64,000 nt of DNA, taken from Sphingomonas sp. So64.6b (GTDB lineage: Bacteria > Pseudomonadota > Alphaproteobacteria > Sphingomonadales > Sphingomonadaceae). The notes under the pieces are model-generated. The model was not told where the DNA came from. It saw only the letters and a program-made list of their open reading frames with translations, and searched no databases. The translations under genes were made by a program, and so were the position numbers. The stretch spans positions 4,092,001-4,156,000 of the forward strand of contig NZ_CP048817.1 in the NCBI RefSeq assembly GCF_014171475.1. Direction: 5' to 3'. Below, in pieces: positions 28,138 to 40,683 of the stretch (positions are counted from its first letter, which is position 1; the number at the start of each line of letters is the position of its first letter).

Positions 28138-29403
28138 TCAGACCACCGGTTCGTCCACCCAATCGCGGCGCAGCGGCTTGATCGCGAGGAAAGCGAGCAA
28201 GGTGGCGACGAAGTAGAAGCAGACCACGATGATCGCCGAATAACGCAGCGCCTCATTGCCGAATTGCGGAGTCATATAATCGGACATTCGGCCCATCAGC
28301 CATGATCCGACGCCCAGCCCGATCAGATTGTTGATGAACAGGAAGCTGGCCGATGCGGTTGCGCGCATATGCGCCGGCACGAGATGCTGGACGGCGGTGA
28401 CCAGCGGACCGAGCCATAATATATTGAGCGCGTTCGGAATCAGGAAGAATGCCCAGGCGACCACCGGTGATGGCGAAAGGAAGCCGGCGATGAACAGCGG
28501 CGCGGTGATCAGCCAGGCGAAGGCAGGAAGCTTGGCGTAGAAGCCGCGATCGATCTTGCCCAGCCGATCGGCCAGCACGCCGCCGAGGAACACGCCGGCC
28601 ACGCCGCCGATCAGCAGCAGCGAGCCGAAATAATAGGAGGTGGTGGCGAGGTCGAAATGGAAACTGCGGATCAGCACAGACGGCACCCAAAATGCGAGGC
28701 CATAACCGGCCATCGAGCTCATCGAGGCGGCAAAAGCCATCAGCCAGAAGCTTGGTTTCTTTGCGAGGATCGCGAACACGGCGGAAATCGGCGCGGCGCC
28801 CTTGATCGCAGTGGGGCGTGGCGGCTCCTTCACGACAAGACGGAAGATCGGCGCGATGACGATTCCGGCGAGGCCGACGATCAGGAACGCTGCACGCCAG
28901 TCGACATGGTTGGCGATATACGCACCGAGCAAGGTACCCGAGGCGAGTCCGATCGGAATGCCGAGCGAATAGATCGCCAGCGCCCGCGCGCGGCGCTCCG
29001 GCGGGAAATAGTCCGCGATCAGCGCATAGGATGGCGCCACGCCGCCCGCCTCGCCGACACCGACGCCCAGGCGGAACGCGAATAGCTGCCAAAAGCCCGT
29101 GGCGATACCGCACAGCGCGGTGAAACCGCTCCATACCGTCAGCGACGCCGTGATCACCCAGCTGCGGCTGGTGCGGTCGGCAAGGAAGGCGAGTGGGATG
29201 GCGAGCGTCGAATACAGCATCGCAAAGGCAATCCCGCCGAGCGCGCCGAGCTGGGTGTCGGTCAGGCCGAGATCGGCCTTGATCGGCTGGACCAGGATAC
29301 CAAGAATCTGCCGGTCGAGGAAATTGAAGATATAGACGAGCAGCAGCATCGCCAGCACGACGGCGGGATAGCGCGACTTGGTCACCGGTGTCTTCGTCGC
29401 CAT
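28138..29403 (-). CDS. MFS transporter, spinster-like
   Basis: 421 residues from the ATG at 29403, which has GGGGAG upstream; an earlier ATG would add 20 charged residues. Twelve membrane segments are expected by hydropathy, with FNFLDRQILGILVQPIKADLGLTDTQLG at helix 1 and the loop-2 motif FLADRTSRSW. This subgroup includes sphingolipid- and carboxylate-type transporters; here the substrate is unknown. It follows the TonB receptor gene on the same strand across 97 bases, suggesting joint outer- and inner-membrane uptake of one compound. Confidence 0.85.
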   Translation of the reverse strand: MATKTPVTKSRYPAVVLAMLLLVYIFNFLDRQILGILVQPIKADLGLTDTQLGALGGIAFAMLYSTLAIPLAFLADRTSRSWVITASLTVWSGFTALCGIATGFWQLFAFRLGVGVGEAGGVAPSYALIADYFPPERRARALAIYSLGIPIGLASGTLLGAYIANHVDWRAAFLIVGLAGIVIAPIFRLVVKEPPRPTAIKGAAPISAVFAILAKKPSFWLMAFAASMSSMAGYGLAFWVPSVLIRSFHFDLATTSYYFGSLLLIGGVAGVFLGGVLADRLGKIDRGFYAKLPAFAWLITAPLFIAGFLSPSPVVAWAFFLIPNALNILWLGPLVTAVQHLVPAHMRATASASFLFINNLIGLGVGSWLMGRMSDYMTPQFGNEALRYSAIIVVCFYFVATLLAFLAIKPLRRDWVDEPVV

Positions 29404-29484
29404 CACGCCACTCCCCGATAGAAAGAACCGGACACTCGTACCGTGTCGAGCGCCCGGTTCCATCCCCCCTTAAACGAAACGCCG

Positions 29485-29512
29485 GATCAGAATTTCGCGA
29501 TCAGAACTTCGC
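29485..29512. repeat. 14-base tandem duplication over TonB receptor stop codon
   Basis: GATCAGAATTTCGC and GATCAGAACTTCGC lie head to tail with one mismatch. The right copy holds the receptor's stop codon and last Phe codon (minus strand); the left copy lies just past the stop. Confidence 0.75.
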
Positions 29513-31852
29513 GGTGAAGGTCGCGAACACCTGGCGCGGGTTGCCGTAATAAGCGGTGAGCACGCCTTCGGCCCCAAGTGATGGGCGGAGCGCGTTTGCC
29601 GGCGCGGGCGTCCGCAAGAATGCGCCGGTATCGGGGTTTTGCAGCAGGAAGTTATAGCCGGACACGATGTAACGCTTATTGGTCAGATTCTTGCCGTGCA
29701 CGCCGATCGAGAATTGGTCGTTGATATTATAGACGATGTTCGCATCGAGCAGCGCGTATTTCGGCTGGTCGAGACCCGGCGTGCGCAATTCGAACTGCTG
29801 TGAATCGCTGCGGTAAGACACGGTCGAGTTCATATCGACCGATCCCGACGCGATCGGCAAGCTGAGCGCGACCGTGCCGCTTGCGGTCAGGTCTGGCGTG
29901 TTCTGGAATTTGCGATTGGCCGCCACATTGATGCCGCGGCTGTCGATGAACTTGGTATATTTCGCATCGATATAACCGACCGTGCCCGCCAGCGTCAGCT
30001 TCTCCCCGCCGGCACCCTGGATGACGGTCAGATTGGCCTCGGCCTCAAGCCCGTTGATCCGCGCCTTGCCGGCATTGGTGGTGATACCGATAAATGTCTG
30101 GATACCCCCGACGATCGCACCGACCGATCCGGGCACCTGGACATCGGTATAGTTGGAATGGAAGCCGGCCAGCGCGAGGGTCAACCGACGATCGAACAGC
30201 GACGCCTTGTAACCGATCTCATAGCTCTCGACGGTTTCCGGATCGAACGATAGGAAATTATAGATATCGGATCGATCGCCGCCGGCACCCGTGATGCCAT
30301 TGCCGTTCAGATCCGGCGCTGCCGTGCCGACGCCGCGTGGGTCGAAGCCGCCGCCTTTGAAGCCCTTGGCATAGCTTGCGTAAAGCGTGTTGTCCGCGTT
30401 GGGCTTGAAGGTGATCGATGCGCGCGGGGTGAATTTCTGGAAGCTTGCCGCACCCCGGAAATCGGTCTGCCGCACGAGCGGTGCGGTGGTGCCGCCGAAG
30501 AAAGGCGACGAACCGAGATAGACGTTGCGCTGAATCTGCGAGTTGCGATTGTCCCAGGTATAACGGCCACCAACCGACAGACTGAGGCTTGGTGTGACGT
30601 CGTAGGTTGCGTCCGCAAAGATCGCGACAGTATCGGTCCTGACGTTCCCGAAGGTCAGCGCGGTAACCGTGCCCGGCAGACGGACATCGAATACCGTGCG
30701 CGCTTCCGCGTCGAGATAATAAAGGCCGACCAGTGCGTTGAACGGACCGGTATCGATCAGCAGCTGCACTTCCTGGCTGAACTGTTTGTTGTTGTAGAAG
30801 GCGGGGACATCGACATCGACCGCAGGCAGTGCGTCGAAATCGATCGGCGAGGAGCTGTCATCCTTACGATAACCGGTAATGCTGCGGAAGGTCAGGAAAT
30901 CGGCCGGCTTCAATTCGGCGAAGAACGACCCGCCATAGGCTTCGACTTGCTGTTTCGGTCCGGCAAGGCCGCCACGGCTATCGTAGACATTGGTGAGCAC
31001 CGGGGCGCCTGAGGCCAGGCCCGGGATCAACCGATGGCCGCCGCGCGCATTGCTGTTGTCCTTGGTATAATCGCCCGACAGGCGGAAGAATGCGCTGGAA
31101 CTCGGCTCGTACTGGATCGTGCCGCGCGCGCCCCATAAATCCTTGTTATAGTTTTCCTGGCCGGTGGTGAAATTGTCGCCAAAGCCCCCACGGCTGAGAC
31201 GGGCAACCGCCGCGCCGACCTTGAAGCCGGTATTGCCGATCGGTGTGCTCGCGCTGATCACGCCGTCAGCCTGATTATAGCTGCCATAGCTCGCGCGCAG
31301 GTTGAGCGTCGGATCGTCGCCGATCCGCCTGCTGACATATTTCACCGCGCCGCCAATCGTGTTTCGGCCATAAAGGGTGCCCTGGGGCCCGCGCAGCACT
31401 TCGATCCGCTCGACATCGTAAATGTCGAGCACGGCGGCCTGCGGGCGATTGAGGTACACATCGTCGAGATAAATGCCGACACCCGCTTCGAAACCGGCAA
31501 CCGGATCCTGCTGGCCGACGCCACGGATGAAAGCGCTGAGTGTCGAGTTGGTCCCGCGCGAGGTTTCCAGCGTGACGTTCGGCGTGACGTTGGAAATGTC
31601 GGTGATATCGAGTGCGCCCACCGCTTCGAGCTGCGCGCCCGAAAAGGCGGTGATCGCGATTGGCACGTCGATCAGCCGCTCATCGCGGCGACGGGCCGAA
31701 ACAATGATGTCATCGCCCATGTCTTCGGCCACCGCCTGATCGGCGGCAGGCGCGTCCTGTGCGAAAGCTGGCGCTATGGAAAATGGGGCGGTGAGTGCGG
31801 CGATCGCGACGCCGGCGTTGAGTAGCGTGCGTGCGGCGTAAAGGCGTGACAT
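29501..31852 (-). CDS. TonB-dependent receptor
   Basis: 783 residues from the ATG at 31852, which has AAGGAGG upstream and opens a signal peptide (cleavage near residue 31, AFA-Q). A TonB-box-like segment DDIIVSARRRDE is followed by a plug domain (VPIAITAFSGAQLEAVGA onward) and a 22-strand barrel that ends in Phe. Such receptors take up large or scarce substrates across the outer membrane. The ligand is unknown; in sphingomonads most of these serve carbohydrates or aromatic and lipid compounds. The divergent TetR gene and downstream MFS gene form a likely uptake unit. Confidence 0.93.
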   Translation of the reverse strand: MSRLYAARTLLNAGVAIAALTAPFSIAPAFAQDAPAADQAVAEDMGDDIIVSARRRDERLIDVPIAITAFSGAQLEAVGALDITDISNVTPNVTLETSRGTNSTLSAFIRGVGQQDPVAGFEAGVGIYLDDVYLNRPQAAVLDIYDVERIEVLRGPQGTLYGRNTIGGAVKYVSRRIGDDPTLNLRASYGSYNQADGVISASTPIGNTGFKVGAAVARLSRGGFGDNFTTGQENYNKDLWGARGTIQYEPSSSAFFRLSGDYTKDNSNARGGHRLIPGLASGAPVLTNVYDSRGGLAGPKQQVEAYGGSFFAELKPADFLTFRSITGYRKDDSSSPIDFDALPAVDVDVPAFYNNKQFSQEVQLLIDTGPFNALVGLYYLDAEARTVFDVRLPGTVTALTFGNVRTDTVAIFADATYDVTPSLSLSVGGRYTWDNRNSQIQRNVYLGSSPFFGGTTAPLVRQTDFRGAASFQKFTPRASITFKPNADNTLYASYAKGFKGGGFDPRGVGTAAPDLNGNGITGAGGDRSDIYNFLSFDPETVESYEIGYKASLFDRRLTLALAGFHSNYTDVQVPGSVGAIVGGIQTFIGITTNAGKARINGLEAEANLTVIQGAGGEKLTLAGTVGYIDAKYTKFIDSRGINVAANRKFQNTPDLTASGTVALSLPIASGSVDMNSTVSYRSDSQQFELRTPGLDQPKYALLDANIVYNINDQFSIGVHGKNLTNKRYIVSGYNFLLQNPDTGAFLRTPAPANALRPSLGAEGVLTAYYGNPRQVFATFTAKF

Positions 31853-31932
31853 GATGTTCTTCCCCTCCTTGTGGCGCCGCGCTGTCGCGTCCCGGTTCGT
31901 TCCGGGTTGTGCACCGTTCCGGGAGGCTATAC

Positions 31933-31953
31933 TGAAACATGAACCAGGTTTCA
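31933..31953. promoter_or_regulatory. Palindromic candidate TetR operator
   Basis: TGAAAC and GTTTCA flank a 9-base spacer, within which AACC-A-GGTT forms a nested palindrome. It lies in the 127-base gap between the divergent TonB receptor and TetR genes, 26 bases before the TetR start, so it could control both. Confidence 0.6.
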
Positions 31954-31979
31954 ACTTGGACTTGCTGGGGAGAGAAAGA

Positions 31980-32642
31980 ATGCCGGTCGAGCGTGGCGAA
32001 AGAGCAACGCCTGCACAGGTCGAAGGCCATGATCGCGCAGTCAGCGCGGCGGGTGAGGGCAAGGCGCCGCGCACTGAGCGCGGTCGCAAGACGATGCGCG
32101 CGATCCTCGATGCGGCGGCGCTGGAATTCGGCGAACGCGGTTTTCATGAGGCGTCGGTCAGCGGTATCACGCGCCGCGCAGGTGTCGCGCTGGGCAGTTT
32201 CTATACCTATTTCGATTCGAAGGACGCGGTGTTCCGGGCACTGGTGCGCGACATGTCGGACCAGGTGCGCGACCATGTCGCGCCGCTGATTCGCGCCGCG
32301 CCAGACCAGATCGCAGCCGAGCGTGCCGGGCTGCTGCATTTTATTGAGTTCGTACGTGGTCACAAGGAATTATACCGAATCATCGACGAGGCAGAGTTCG
32401 TCGACCCGGAAAGCTTCCGCCTGCATTATGCGACCACCGCCGATCGAATTGCCCGTCGGCTCCAGGCCGCGGCGACGCGTGGCGAAGTGCGTGGCGACGT
32501 GTCCGAGGTCCATGCCTGGGCTGTGATGGGGATGAACGTGTTTCTCGGGCTGCGCTACGGCGTGTGGGAAGAGGATGTCTCGCCCGAGTCGGTGGCCGAT
32601 GTGATCGCCGATATGCTCGCGACCGGTCTCGCGCCGCGTTAG
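31980..32642 (+). CDS. TetR family transcriptional regulator
   Basis: 220 residues from the ATG at 31980, preceded by GGGGAG; a longer frame from 31851 would run into the divergent receptor start. After an unstructured 30-residue head, the DNA-binding domain MRAILDAAALEFGERGFHEA then VSGITRRAGVALGSFYTYFD is a canonical TetR helix-turn-helix (about 40-85). The C-terminal ligand domain is variable. It is likely to regulate the divergent receptor and MFS genes and itself through the palindrome upstream; the inducer is unknown. Confidence 0.92.
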   Translation: MPVERGERATPAQVEGHDRAVSAAGEGKAPRTERGRKTMRAILDAAALEFGERGFHEASVSGITRRAGVALGSFYTYFDSKDAVFRALVRDMSDQVRDHVAPLIRAAPDQIAAERAGLLHFIEFVRGHKELYRIIDEAEFVDPESFRLHYATTADRIARRLQAAATRGEVRGDVSEVHAWAVMGMNVFLGLRYGVWEEDVSPESVADVIADMLATGLAPR

Positions 32643-32682
32643 TGCCAGCGAGGATCAGCTTAGCGCAAAAACTGCTTGGTAA

Positions 32683-33045
32683 TCAGGGCAAGTCTTCGCG
32701 CAGCGCCCGTGCCAGGCGGTCGCGTACGGCCTTCACCTGATCGAGATTGGCGCCGCCTCCCGAGACATCCTCGCCTTCACCGCCGGATCGCTTGCGCTCC
32801 GTCGATAACATCTGCTGGACGCCGCGAATCGTATAACCCTGTTGGTCGAGCAATGCGCTGATCCGCAATACGAGCGCGACGTCCTCGGGCCGATAATAGC
32901 GGCGGCGCCCGGCGCGCTGCAGCGGACGTAGTTGCGGGAAGCGCGTTTCCCAATAGCGCAGGATATGCTGTGGAATGCCCGTTTCGCGGGACAGTTCGCC
33001 GATCGTCCGGAACGCGCCCGCCGCCTTTTCGGAGACGACCGCCAT
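32683..33045 (-). CDS. MerR family regulator
   Basis: 120 residues. The N-terminal helix-turn-helix FRTIGELSRETGIPQHILRY with WETRFPQL and the wing RRYYRPEDV is a MerR domain of the short type lacking an effector-binding domain and cysteines. In Alphaproteobacteria such a gene regularly follows ihfA, as it does here at a 7-base distance. Target genes are unknown. Confidence 0.92.
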   Translation of the reverse strand: MAVVSEKAAGAFRTIGELSRETGIPQHILRYWETRFPQLRPLQRAGRRRYYRPEDVALVLRISALLDQQGYTIRGVQQMLSTERKRSGGEGEDVSGGGANLDQVKAVRDRLARALREDLP

Positions 33046-33052
33046 AATTCGA

Positions 33053-33352
33053 TCAGCTACCGCTGACGATACGGTCGCGCATCATCTGGCTTGCGCGGAA
33101 AGTGAGTACGCGGCGTGGCGCGATCGGCACTTCGACCCCGGTCTTGGGATTGCGCCCAATGCGCTCGCCCTTGTCGCGCAGCACAAAGGTGCCGAAGCCG
33201 GAAATCTTGACGTTCTCACCCTTGGAGAGCGCTTCGCACATATGGCCGAGAATCTGTTCGACCAGCTTGGACGAGTCGGCACGCGACAGCCCCACCTGAT
33301 GATGCAGTGATTCGGCCAGATCGGCCCGTGTCAGTGTACCGGCAGGCTCCAT
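33053..33352 (-). CDS. ihfA: Integration host factor alpha subunit
   Basis: 99 residues. DNA-bending nucleoid protein working as a heterodimer with IhfB in recombination, replication and sigma-54 transcription. Hallmarks: [20 protein letters not shown] and [13 protein letters not shown] with the intercalating proline in NPKTG. Encoded in the fabH-ihfA-merR order; a short hairpin (33378-33392) lies 25 bases before the start, in the 130-base gap after fabH. Confidence 0.96.
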   Translation of the reverse strand: MEPAGTLTRADLAESLHHQVGLSRADSSKLVEQILGHMCEALSKGENVKISGFGTFVLRDKGERIGRNPKTGVEVPIAPRRVLTFRASQMMRDRIVSGS

Positions 33353-33377
33353 GCGACCATCCTTCCCCCAAAAGCGT

Positions 33378-33392
33378 GGCAGAAAGTCTGCC
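33378..33392. repeat. Short palindrome upstream of ihfA
   Basis: GGCAGA / TCTGCC with a 3-base spacer, about 25 bases before the ihfA start. It may be a regulator site; nothing further supports it. Confidence 0.35.
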
Positions 33393-33482
33393 TAACACAA
33401 TGATCGAACAGACGGAAAGGGGTTTGTGACGCTAGCGTTTCAACTCGCAAGTGTTTGTTGCGGCTGGAGCTTGATTCCGACC

Positions 33483-34445
33483 CTAGAGTCGAACGACCGC
33501 CGCACCCCAGGTGAAACCCCCACCCATCGCCTCGAGCACGATCAGCTGGCCGGGTTTGATCCGCCCGTCGCGTACCGCCGTGTCGAGCGCCAGCGGCACC
33601 GAGGCGGCCGACGTATTGGCATGCTGATCGACAGTGACCACGACCTTTTCAGGTGCCAGGCCGAGTTTGCGCGCGGTCGCGTCGAGGATGCGGGCATTGG
33701 CCTGATGCGGCACGACCCAGTCGACATCGTCCGAGGTAAGGCCGGCAAGCGCGAGCGATTCGCCCATCACGCTGGCGAGATTGACCACCGCGTGGCGGAA
33801 CACCTCGCGACCCTTCATGCGGACCTTGCCAACCGTACCGGTAGTCGAGGGACCGCCATCGACATAGAGCAGTTCGTTATGGCGGCCATCGGCGTGGAGT
33901 TTGGTGGCGAGGATGCCGCGTTCGCCGGTTCCCTCTTCACCTTCAAGCACGATCGCACCGGCACCGTCGCCAAACAGGACACAGGTCGTGCGGTCCTCCC
34001 AGTCGAGGATACGGCTGAACGTCTCGGCGCCGATGACCAGCGCGCGATGGTACGCGCCAGCGCGAATCATGCTGTCGGCGACCTGCAACGCATAAAGAAA
34101 GCCGGAACAGACCGCGGCGACGTCGAATGCAACGCAATCGTCAATGCCGAGCATCGCCTGGACCTTGGTTGCGCTCGCCGGAAAGGTCTGGTCGGGCGTG
34201 GCGGTGGCCAGCACGATCAGGTCGATATCCTGTGCCGAGCGGCCCGCCGCACCCAGCGCAGCGCGGCATGCATCGGCGGCGAGCGTCGCGGTGGTCTCGT
34301 CGGGGCCGGCGATATGGCGGAAACGGATGCCGGTGCGCTCGACGATCCATTCGTCGGTCGTGTCGACGGTCTCGGCCAGTTCGGCGTTCGAGACGCGGCG
34401 GGTAGGCAGGGCCGATCCGGTGCCGGTGATGATGCTGCGGATCAT
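33483..34445 (-). CDS. fabH: 3-oxoacyl-ACP synthase III
   Basis: 320 residues. Starts fatty acid synthesis by condensing acetyl-CoA with malonyl-ACP. Catalytic residues: Cys113 in [10 protein letters not shown], His in [11 protein letters not shown] and Asn in the C-terminal segment near GGFTWGAA. The start overlaps the plsX stop by four bases. Confidence 0.97.
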   Translation of the reverse strand: MIRSIITGTGSALPTRRVSNAELAETVDTTDEWIVERTGIRFRHIAGPDETTATLAADACRAALGAAGRSAQDIDLIVLATATPDQTFPASATKVQAMLGIDDCVAFDVAAVCSGFLYALQVADSMIRAGAYHRALVIGAETFSRILDWEDRTTCVLFGDGAGAIVLEGEEGTGERGILATKLHADGRHNELLYVDGGPSTTGTVGKVRMKGREVFRHAVVNLASVMGESLALAGLTSDDVDWVVPHQANARILDATARKLGLAPEKVVVTVDQHANTSAASVPLALDTAVRDGRIKPGQLIVLEAMGGGFTWGAAVVRL

Positions 34446-35473
34446 GCTGCTTTAGCCTCGAAATTGCCGAGGTCCTCGGCGATGCGGCGGGTCAGATCGT
34501 CGCGGACCATTTTGGCCGCGGCGGCGATCGCCGTCGCCACGCCAACCTCGTTGGCACCGCCATGGCTTTTCACGACCAGGCCGTTGAGACCGAGAAACAC
34601 CGCGCCGTTGTGATTATTGGGATCGAGATGATGGCGCAGCAGTTCGGTCGCCGGTTTGGAGATCAGGAAACCGATCTTGGAGCGGATCGAGCTGCGGAAA
34701 GCGCGCTTGAGCAGATCGGCGACGAAGCGCGCAGTGCCCTCGGCGGTCTTGAGCGCGATATTGCCCGAAAAACCGTCGCACACGATCACGTCGACATCGC
34801 CGTGCGATAGCTGGTCGCCTTCGACGAAACCGGAAAAGGTCATCGGCAAGTGAGTCGCGGCCTTCAGATCGCGTGCGGCATCGCGAATCTCGTCGGTGCC
34901 CTTCTGATCCTCGCTGCCGATATTAAGCAGCGCGACGCGCGGGGATTCGAGATCGAGCGTGGTGCGCGCATAGGCGGCGCCCATCACCGCGAACTGGACG
35001 AGATTGCGCGCGTCGCATTCGGTATTGGCGCCGAGGTCGAGCACGACCACGTCATTGTCGCCGAGCGTCGGCAGCAAGGCGGCAAGCGCAGGGCGGTCGA
35101 TCCCGGGGATCATGCGCAGCGATACCTTCGCCATCGCCATCAGCGCACCGGTATTACCCGATGAAACGCAGGCGGCGGCGCGGCCCTGTTTCACCATGTC
35201 GATCGCAATGCCCATCGAGGTGGTCTTGGCGCGGCGCAGCGCCTGGCCGGGCTTGTCGCTCGACCCGACCACTTCGGGGGCATGGACGATCTCGGAATGC
35301 GCAGTCAGGTTCGGGTGACTGAGCAATCCATCGCGGATCGCCGTCTCGTCACCGACCAGAATGAACTGCATATCGGGGAAACGCCGGCGCGCACGCGCGA
35401 CACCGGCCAGCATCACTGCCAGTCCCTTGTCACCGCCCATCGCATCGACGGCGATCCGGGAGCTGTTCGACAC
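34442..35473 (-). CDS. plsX: Phosphate acyltransferase PlsX
   Basis: 343 residues. Makes acyl-phosphate from acyl-ACP for phospholipid synthesis. The opening [16 protein letters not shown] is typical, and the sequence is collinear with the family to the end. Lies between rpmF and fabH in the conserved order, 32 bases after rpmF and overlapping fabH. Confidence 0.97.
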   Translation of the reverse strand: MSNSSRIAVDAMGGDKGLAVMLAGVARARRRFPDMQFILVGDETAIRDGLLSHPNLTAHSEIVHAPEVVGSSDKPGQALRRAKTTSMGIAIDMVKQGRAAACVSSGNTGALMAMAKVSLRMIPGIDRPALAALLPTLGDNDVVVLDLGANTECDARNLVQFAVMGAAYARTTLDLESPRVALLNIGSEDQKGTDEIRDAARDLKAATHLPMTFSGFVEGDQLSHGDVDVIVCDGFSGNIALKTAEGTARFVADLLKRAFRSSIRSKIGFLISKPATELLRHHLDPNNHNGAVFLGLNGLVVKSHGGANEVGVATAIAAAAKMVRDDLTRRIAEDLGNFEAKAA

Positions 35474-35505
35474 GTCGCTTGCTCCCTTCCGAAGTGAAGC
35501 CTTGG

Positions 35506-35685
35506 TCAGCCTTCGACCGAAACGATCTCGCGGCCATTATAATGGCCACACGAACCGCACAGATTGTGCGGACGCTTCAGTTCGCCGCAATTCGGGCATT
35601 CCTGATACGATTCGATCGGCAGCGAATCATGCGAACGGCGCATGCCGCGCTTCGACGGCGTGGTTTTTCTCTTGGGGACGGCCAT
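35506..35685 (-). CDS. rpmF: 50S ribosomal protein L32
   Basis: 59 residues opening [21 protein letters not shown] zinc ribbon is present as CPNC and CGSC (Cys30, 33, 43, 46). First gene of the rpmF-plsX-fabH-ihfA-merR block; a promoter is expected just upstream in 35686-35886. Confidence 0.96.
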   Translation of the reverse strand: MAVPKRKTTPSKRGMRRSHDSLPIESYQECPNCGELKRPHNLCGSCGHYNGREIVSVEG

Positions 35686-35886
35686 TTCGGCGAAACCTTT
35701 GTCTGGATCAAAACTGCGATAAGCCCGTAACAGGCACCGCGCAACCGACGGGTAAGGTCGACCGCAGGTGGCACCGGCGGCCGGACACGTCGCGAAGCGT
35801 TGCGCCTATAGCGATTCCGCACGGCGTTGCAAGCTTGTGCGCGGACTGGCAGGGTCTGCCCTCATAAGATCAGGGGGAGACTAGCG

Positions 35887-36330
35887 ATGGAAACGGTGAT
35901 GCTGCCGGTCACTTTGGTGACCGCGGGCGGGGCGGCGCTGATTGCGCTATGGCTGGCGATTCGCGTCGGTCAGGTGCGCACGACGGCCAAAGTCAGCATC
36001 GGCGATGGCGGCGACGAACGGTTGATCTGCCGCATGCGCGCCCAGGCCAATTTCGTCGAATATGCACCGTTCATCGTCATCCTGATTGCGCTGATCGAAT
36101 TCACCGCCGGCACAGCGACCTGGCTATGGGTGGCCAGCACATTGTTCCTGCTCGCTCGCGTCGCTCACCCGCTTGGCATGGACGGGCTGAAATATGCGCG
36201 GACGGCGGGTACGCTGGTGACGTTCCTGTTGTTGCTCGGCCTTGGCGGTTACGCCATTGCGCTGCCGCTGATCGCGGCACAGCACGCGCCGGCGAACGAT
36301 CCGGTTGAGGTGATCACGCCGGCCGGCTGA
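35887..36330 (+). CDS. MAPEG family membrane protein
   Basis: 147 residues from the ATG at 35887, preceded by AGGGGGAGA. Four membrane segments (about 5-25, 55-75, 77-95, 105-128). ICRMRAQANFVEYAPFIVIL is the MAPEG signature; the family includes glutathione S-transferases and peroxidases of membranes. The specific activity is not known. Stand-alone gene convergent with the MBL hydrolase. Confidence 0.88.
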   Translation: METVMLPVTLVTAGGAALIALWLAIRVGQVRTTAKVSIGDGGDERLICRMRAQANFVEYAPFIVILIALIEFTAGTATWLWVASTLFLLARVAHPLGMDGLKYARTAGTLVTFLLLLGLGGYAIALPLIAAQHAPANDPVEVITPAG

Positions 36331-36337
36331 ATGCCTG

Positions 36338-36368
36338 TTTGAAATTCGCTCTTCTGCGAATTTTCAAA
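36338..36368. terminator. AT-rich hairpin between converging genes
   Basis: TTTGAAATTCGC and GCGAATTTTCAAA form a 12-bp stem with a one-base bulge and a 6-base loop. It sits between the converging MAPEG and MBL genes and may end both transcripts. Confidence 0.5.
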
Positions 36369-36377
36369 GATACCATC

Positions 36378-37040
36378 TTACTCTGCGAGCGCGATATCGC
36401 TGACGAACGGGTTGTGAGCGCGCTCATGCGCGAAATTGCTCATCGGGCCATGCCCCGGAATGAACGCGGTATCGTCGCCGAGCGGCCAGAGCTTGGTCGC
36501 GATCGATTTCAGCAGCTCGGCGTGATTGCCGCGCGGGAAATCGGTCCGGCCGACCGACCCCTGGAACAACACATCGCCGACCAAAGCGAGCTTCGATTCG
36601 GGATGATGGAAGATGACGTGCCCGGGCGTGTGGCCGGGCGTTTCATAGACGTGGAAGGTCAGCTCGCCGACGGTGACCGTGTCGCCCTCGACCAGCCAGC
36701 GGTCGGGTACGAATGCCTTGCCGCCCATGATGCCGTATTTTGCGCCGTCCTCGGCCAGCGTCTCGAGCAGGAACAGGTCGTCGCGGTGCGGCCCCTCGAT
36801 CGGGATGCCAAGCTCCTCGGCGAGCGGCTTGGCCTCCCCACAATGGTCGAAATGGCCATGGGTCAGGATGATCTTCTCCACATCCACGCCATGCTGCGCC
36901 GCTGCCGCCTTGAGCTTGGGCAGGTCTCCGCCCGGATCGACAAACGCGCCCTTCATCGTGGCAGTGCACCACAACAGGGTGCAATTCTGCTGTAATGGAG
37001 TGACGGGGATGATCGCGGCGCGCATCGGTGGGTTAGCCAT
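36378..37040 (-). CDS. MBL-fold hydrolase (glyoxalase II-like)
   Basis: 220 residues from the ATG at 37040, preceded by a run of G. The metal-binding motif THGHFDH is followed by further histidines at GHTPGHVIFHH and the late GHGP. The domain order and short length match the YcbL-type hydrolases rather than full GloB, which has a C-terminal extra domain. Likely a thioester hydrolase; substrate unknown. Confidence 0.88.
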   Translation of the reverse strand: MANPPMRAAIIPVTPLQQNCTLLWCTATMKGAFVDPGGDLPKLKAAAAQHGVDVEKIILTHGHFDHCGEAKPLAEELGIPIEGPHRDDLFLLETLAEDGAKYGIMGGKAFVPDRWLVEGDTVTVGELTFHVYETPGHTPGHVIFHHPESKLALVGDVLFQGSVGRTDFPRGNHAELLKSIATKLWPLGDDTAFIPGHGPMSNFAHERAHNPFVSDIALAE

Positions 37041-37227
37041 GCCCCCGAAATGGTCGCGCCACTGCTGCCAGTCAATCTTCGGTCGCCGATCTTTGGCGAC
37101 GGCTCGCGTTTTTGCCGGGAAGTCGGCACGCGATGGAGCAATCTGGTCGCGCCGGCGGTGATCGAAGGGGCCGCACTGGCGCCCACACTGGCACATCGCC
37201 CCGTTTTCGCTCTACAGGGCGGCGACA

Positions 37228-40249
<3,022 letters not shown>

Positions 40250-40375
40250 TCGAATTGCGGCTCCGTCTTACCCAGACGAACGGGGGATGAACGGATCTGC
40301 CAGCGGGCGTTAACGCTGGGTTTCGTAATTCCGCATTGCAGAGCGTCGGGGCACTCCCGATCTCCGCATTTCCGA

Positions 40376-40396
40376 CGACCCGTTCCTGACGGGTCG
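40376..40396 (+). terminator. Hairpin downstream of aminotransferase gene
   Basis: CGACCCGT / ACGGGTCG with a 5-base loop, then GTCATTGAGGTTTTTG. The T-run starts about ten bases after the stem, so it is only a candidate terminator. It lies 127 bases after the aminotransferase stop. Confidence 0.45.
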
Positions 40397-40449
40397 GTCA
40401 TTGAGGTTTTTGCCTGCGCGGTGCGACGACAGGCTCAAGAGGTGAGATC

Positions 40450-40596
40450 ATGCGTAGCATCCTGAAGTCAGGGTTTCTGTGGCAGTTCATCGGTGGCTTT
40501 GCACTGGGCGCGGTCGGCGTCTTCAGCTTCCAGCCGGTCAATATCGATACGCCCGCAAACGGCGTCGCCACCACGACGGCGCACGTCTCGCGCTGA
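40450..40596 (+). CDS. Small membrane protein, 48 residues
   Basis: The frame opens MRSILKSGFLWQFIGGFALG and continues AVGVFSFQPVNIDTPANGVA. It starts at an ATG with GAGGTGAG upstream. One hydrophobic segment (about 9-28) is followed by a polar tail. No family recognised; it looks like the small anchored peptides common in sphingomonads. Function unknown. Confidence 0.65.
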   Translation: MRSILKSGFLWQFIGGFALGAVGVFSFQPVNIDTPANGVATTTAHVSR

Positions 40597-40683
40597 GCCG
40601 CGACTGGCGGGCGTCCGAACCGTCACTATATTCATACGTGATGTAACGGCGCGCGTATCGGCGCCACTCACGAGGCGGATTTC

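Noticed and set aside
40600-40683. Possible EcfG-type general stress promoter before msrA (GAACC near 40640)
   Set aside because: The -10 element and spacing do not match; searches of other stress genes by eye also gave no convincing site.
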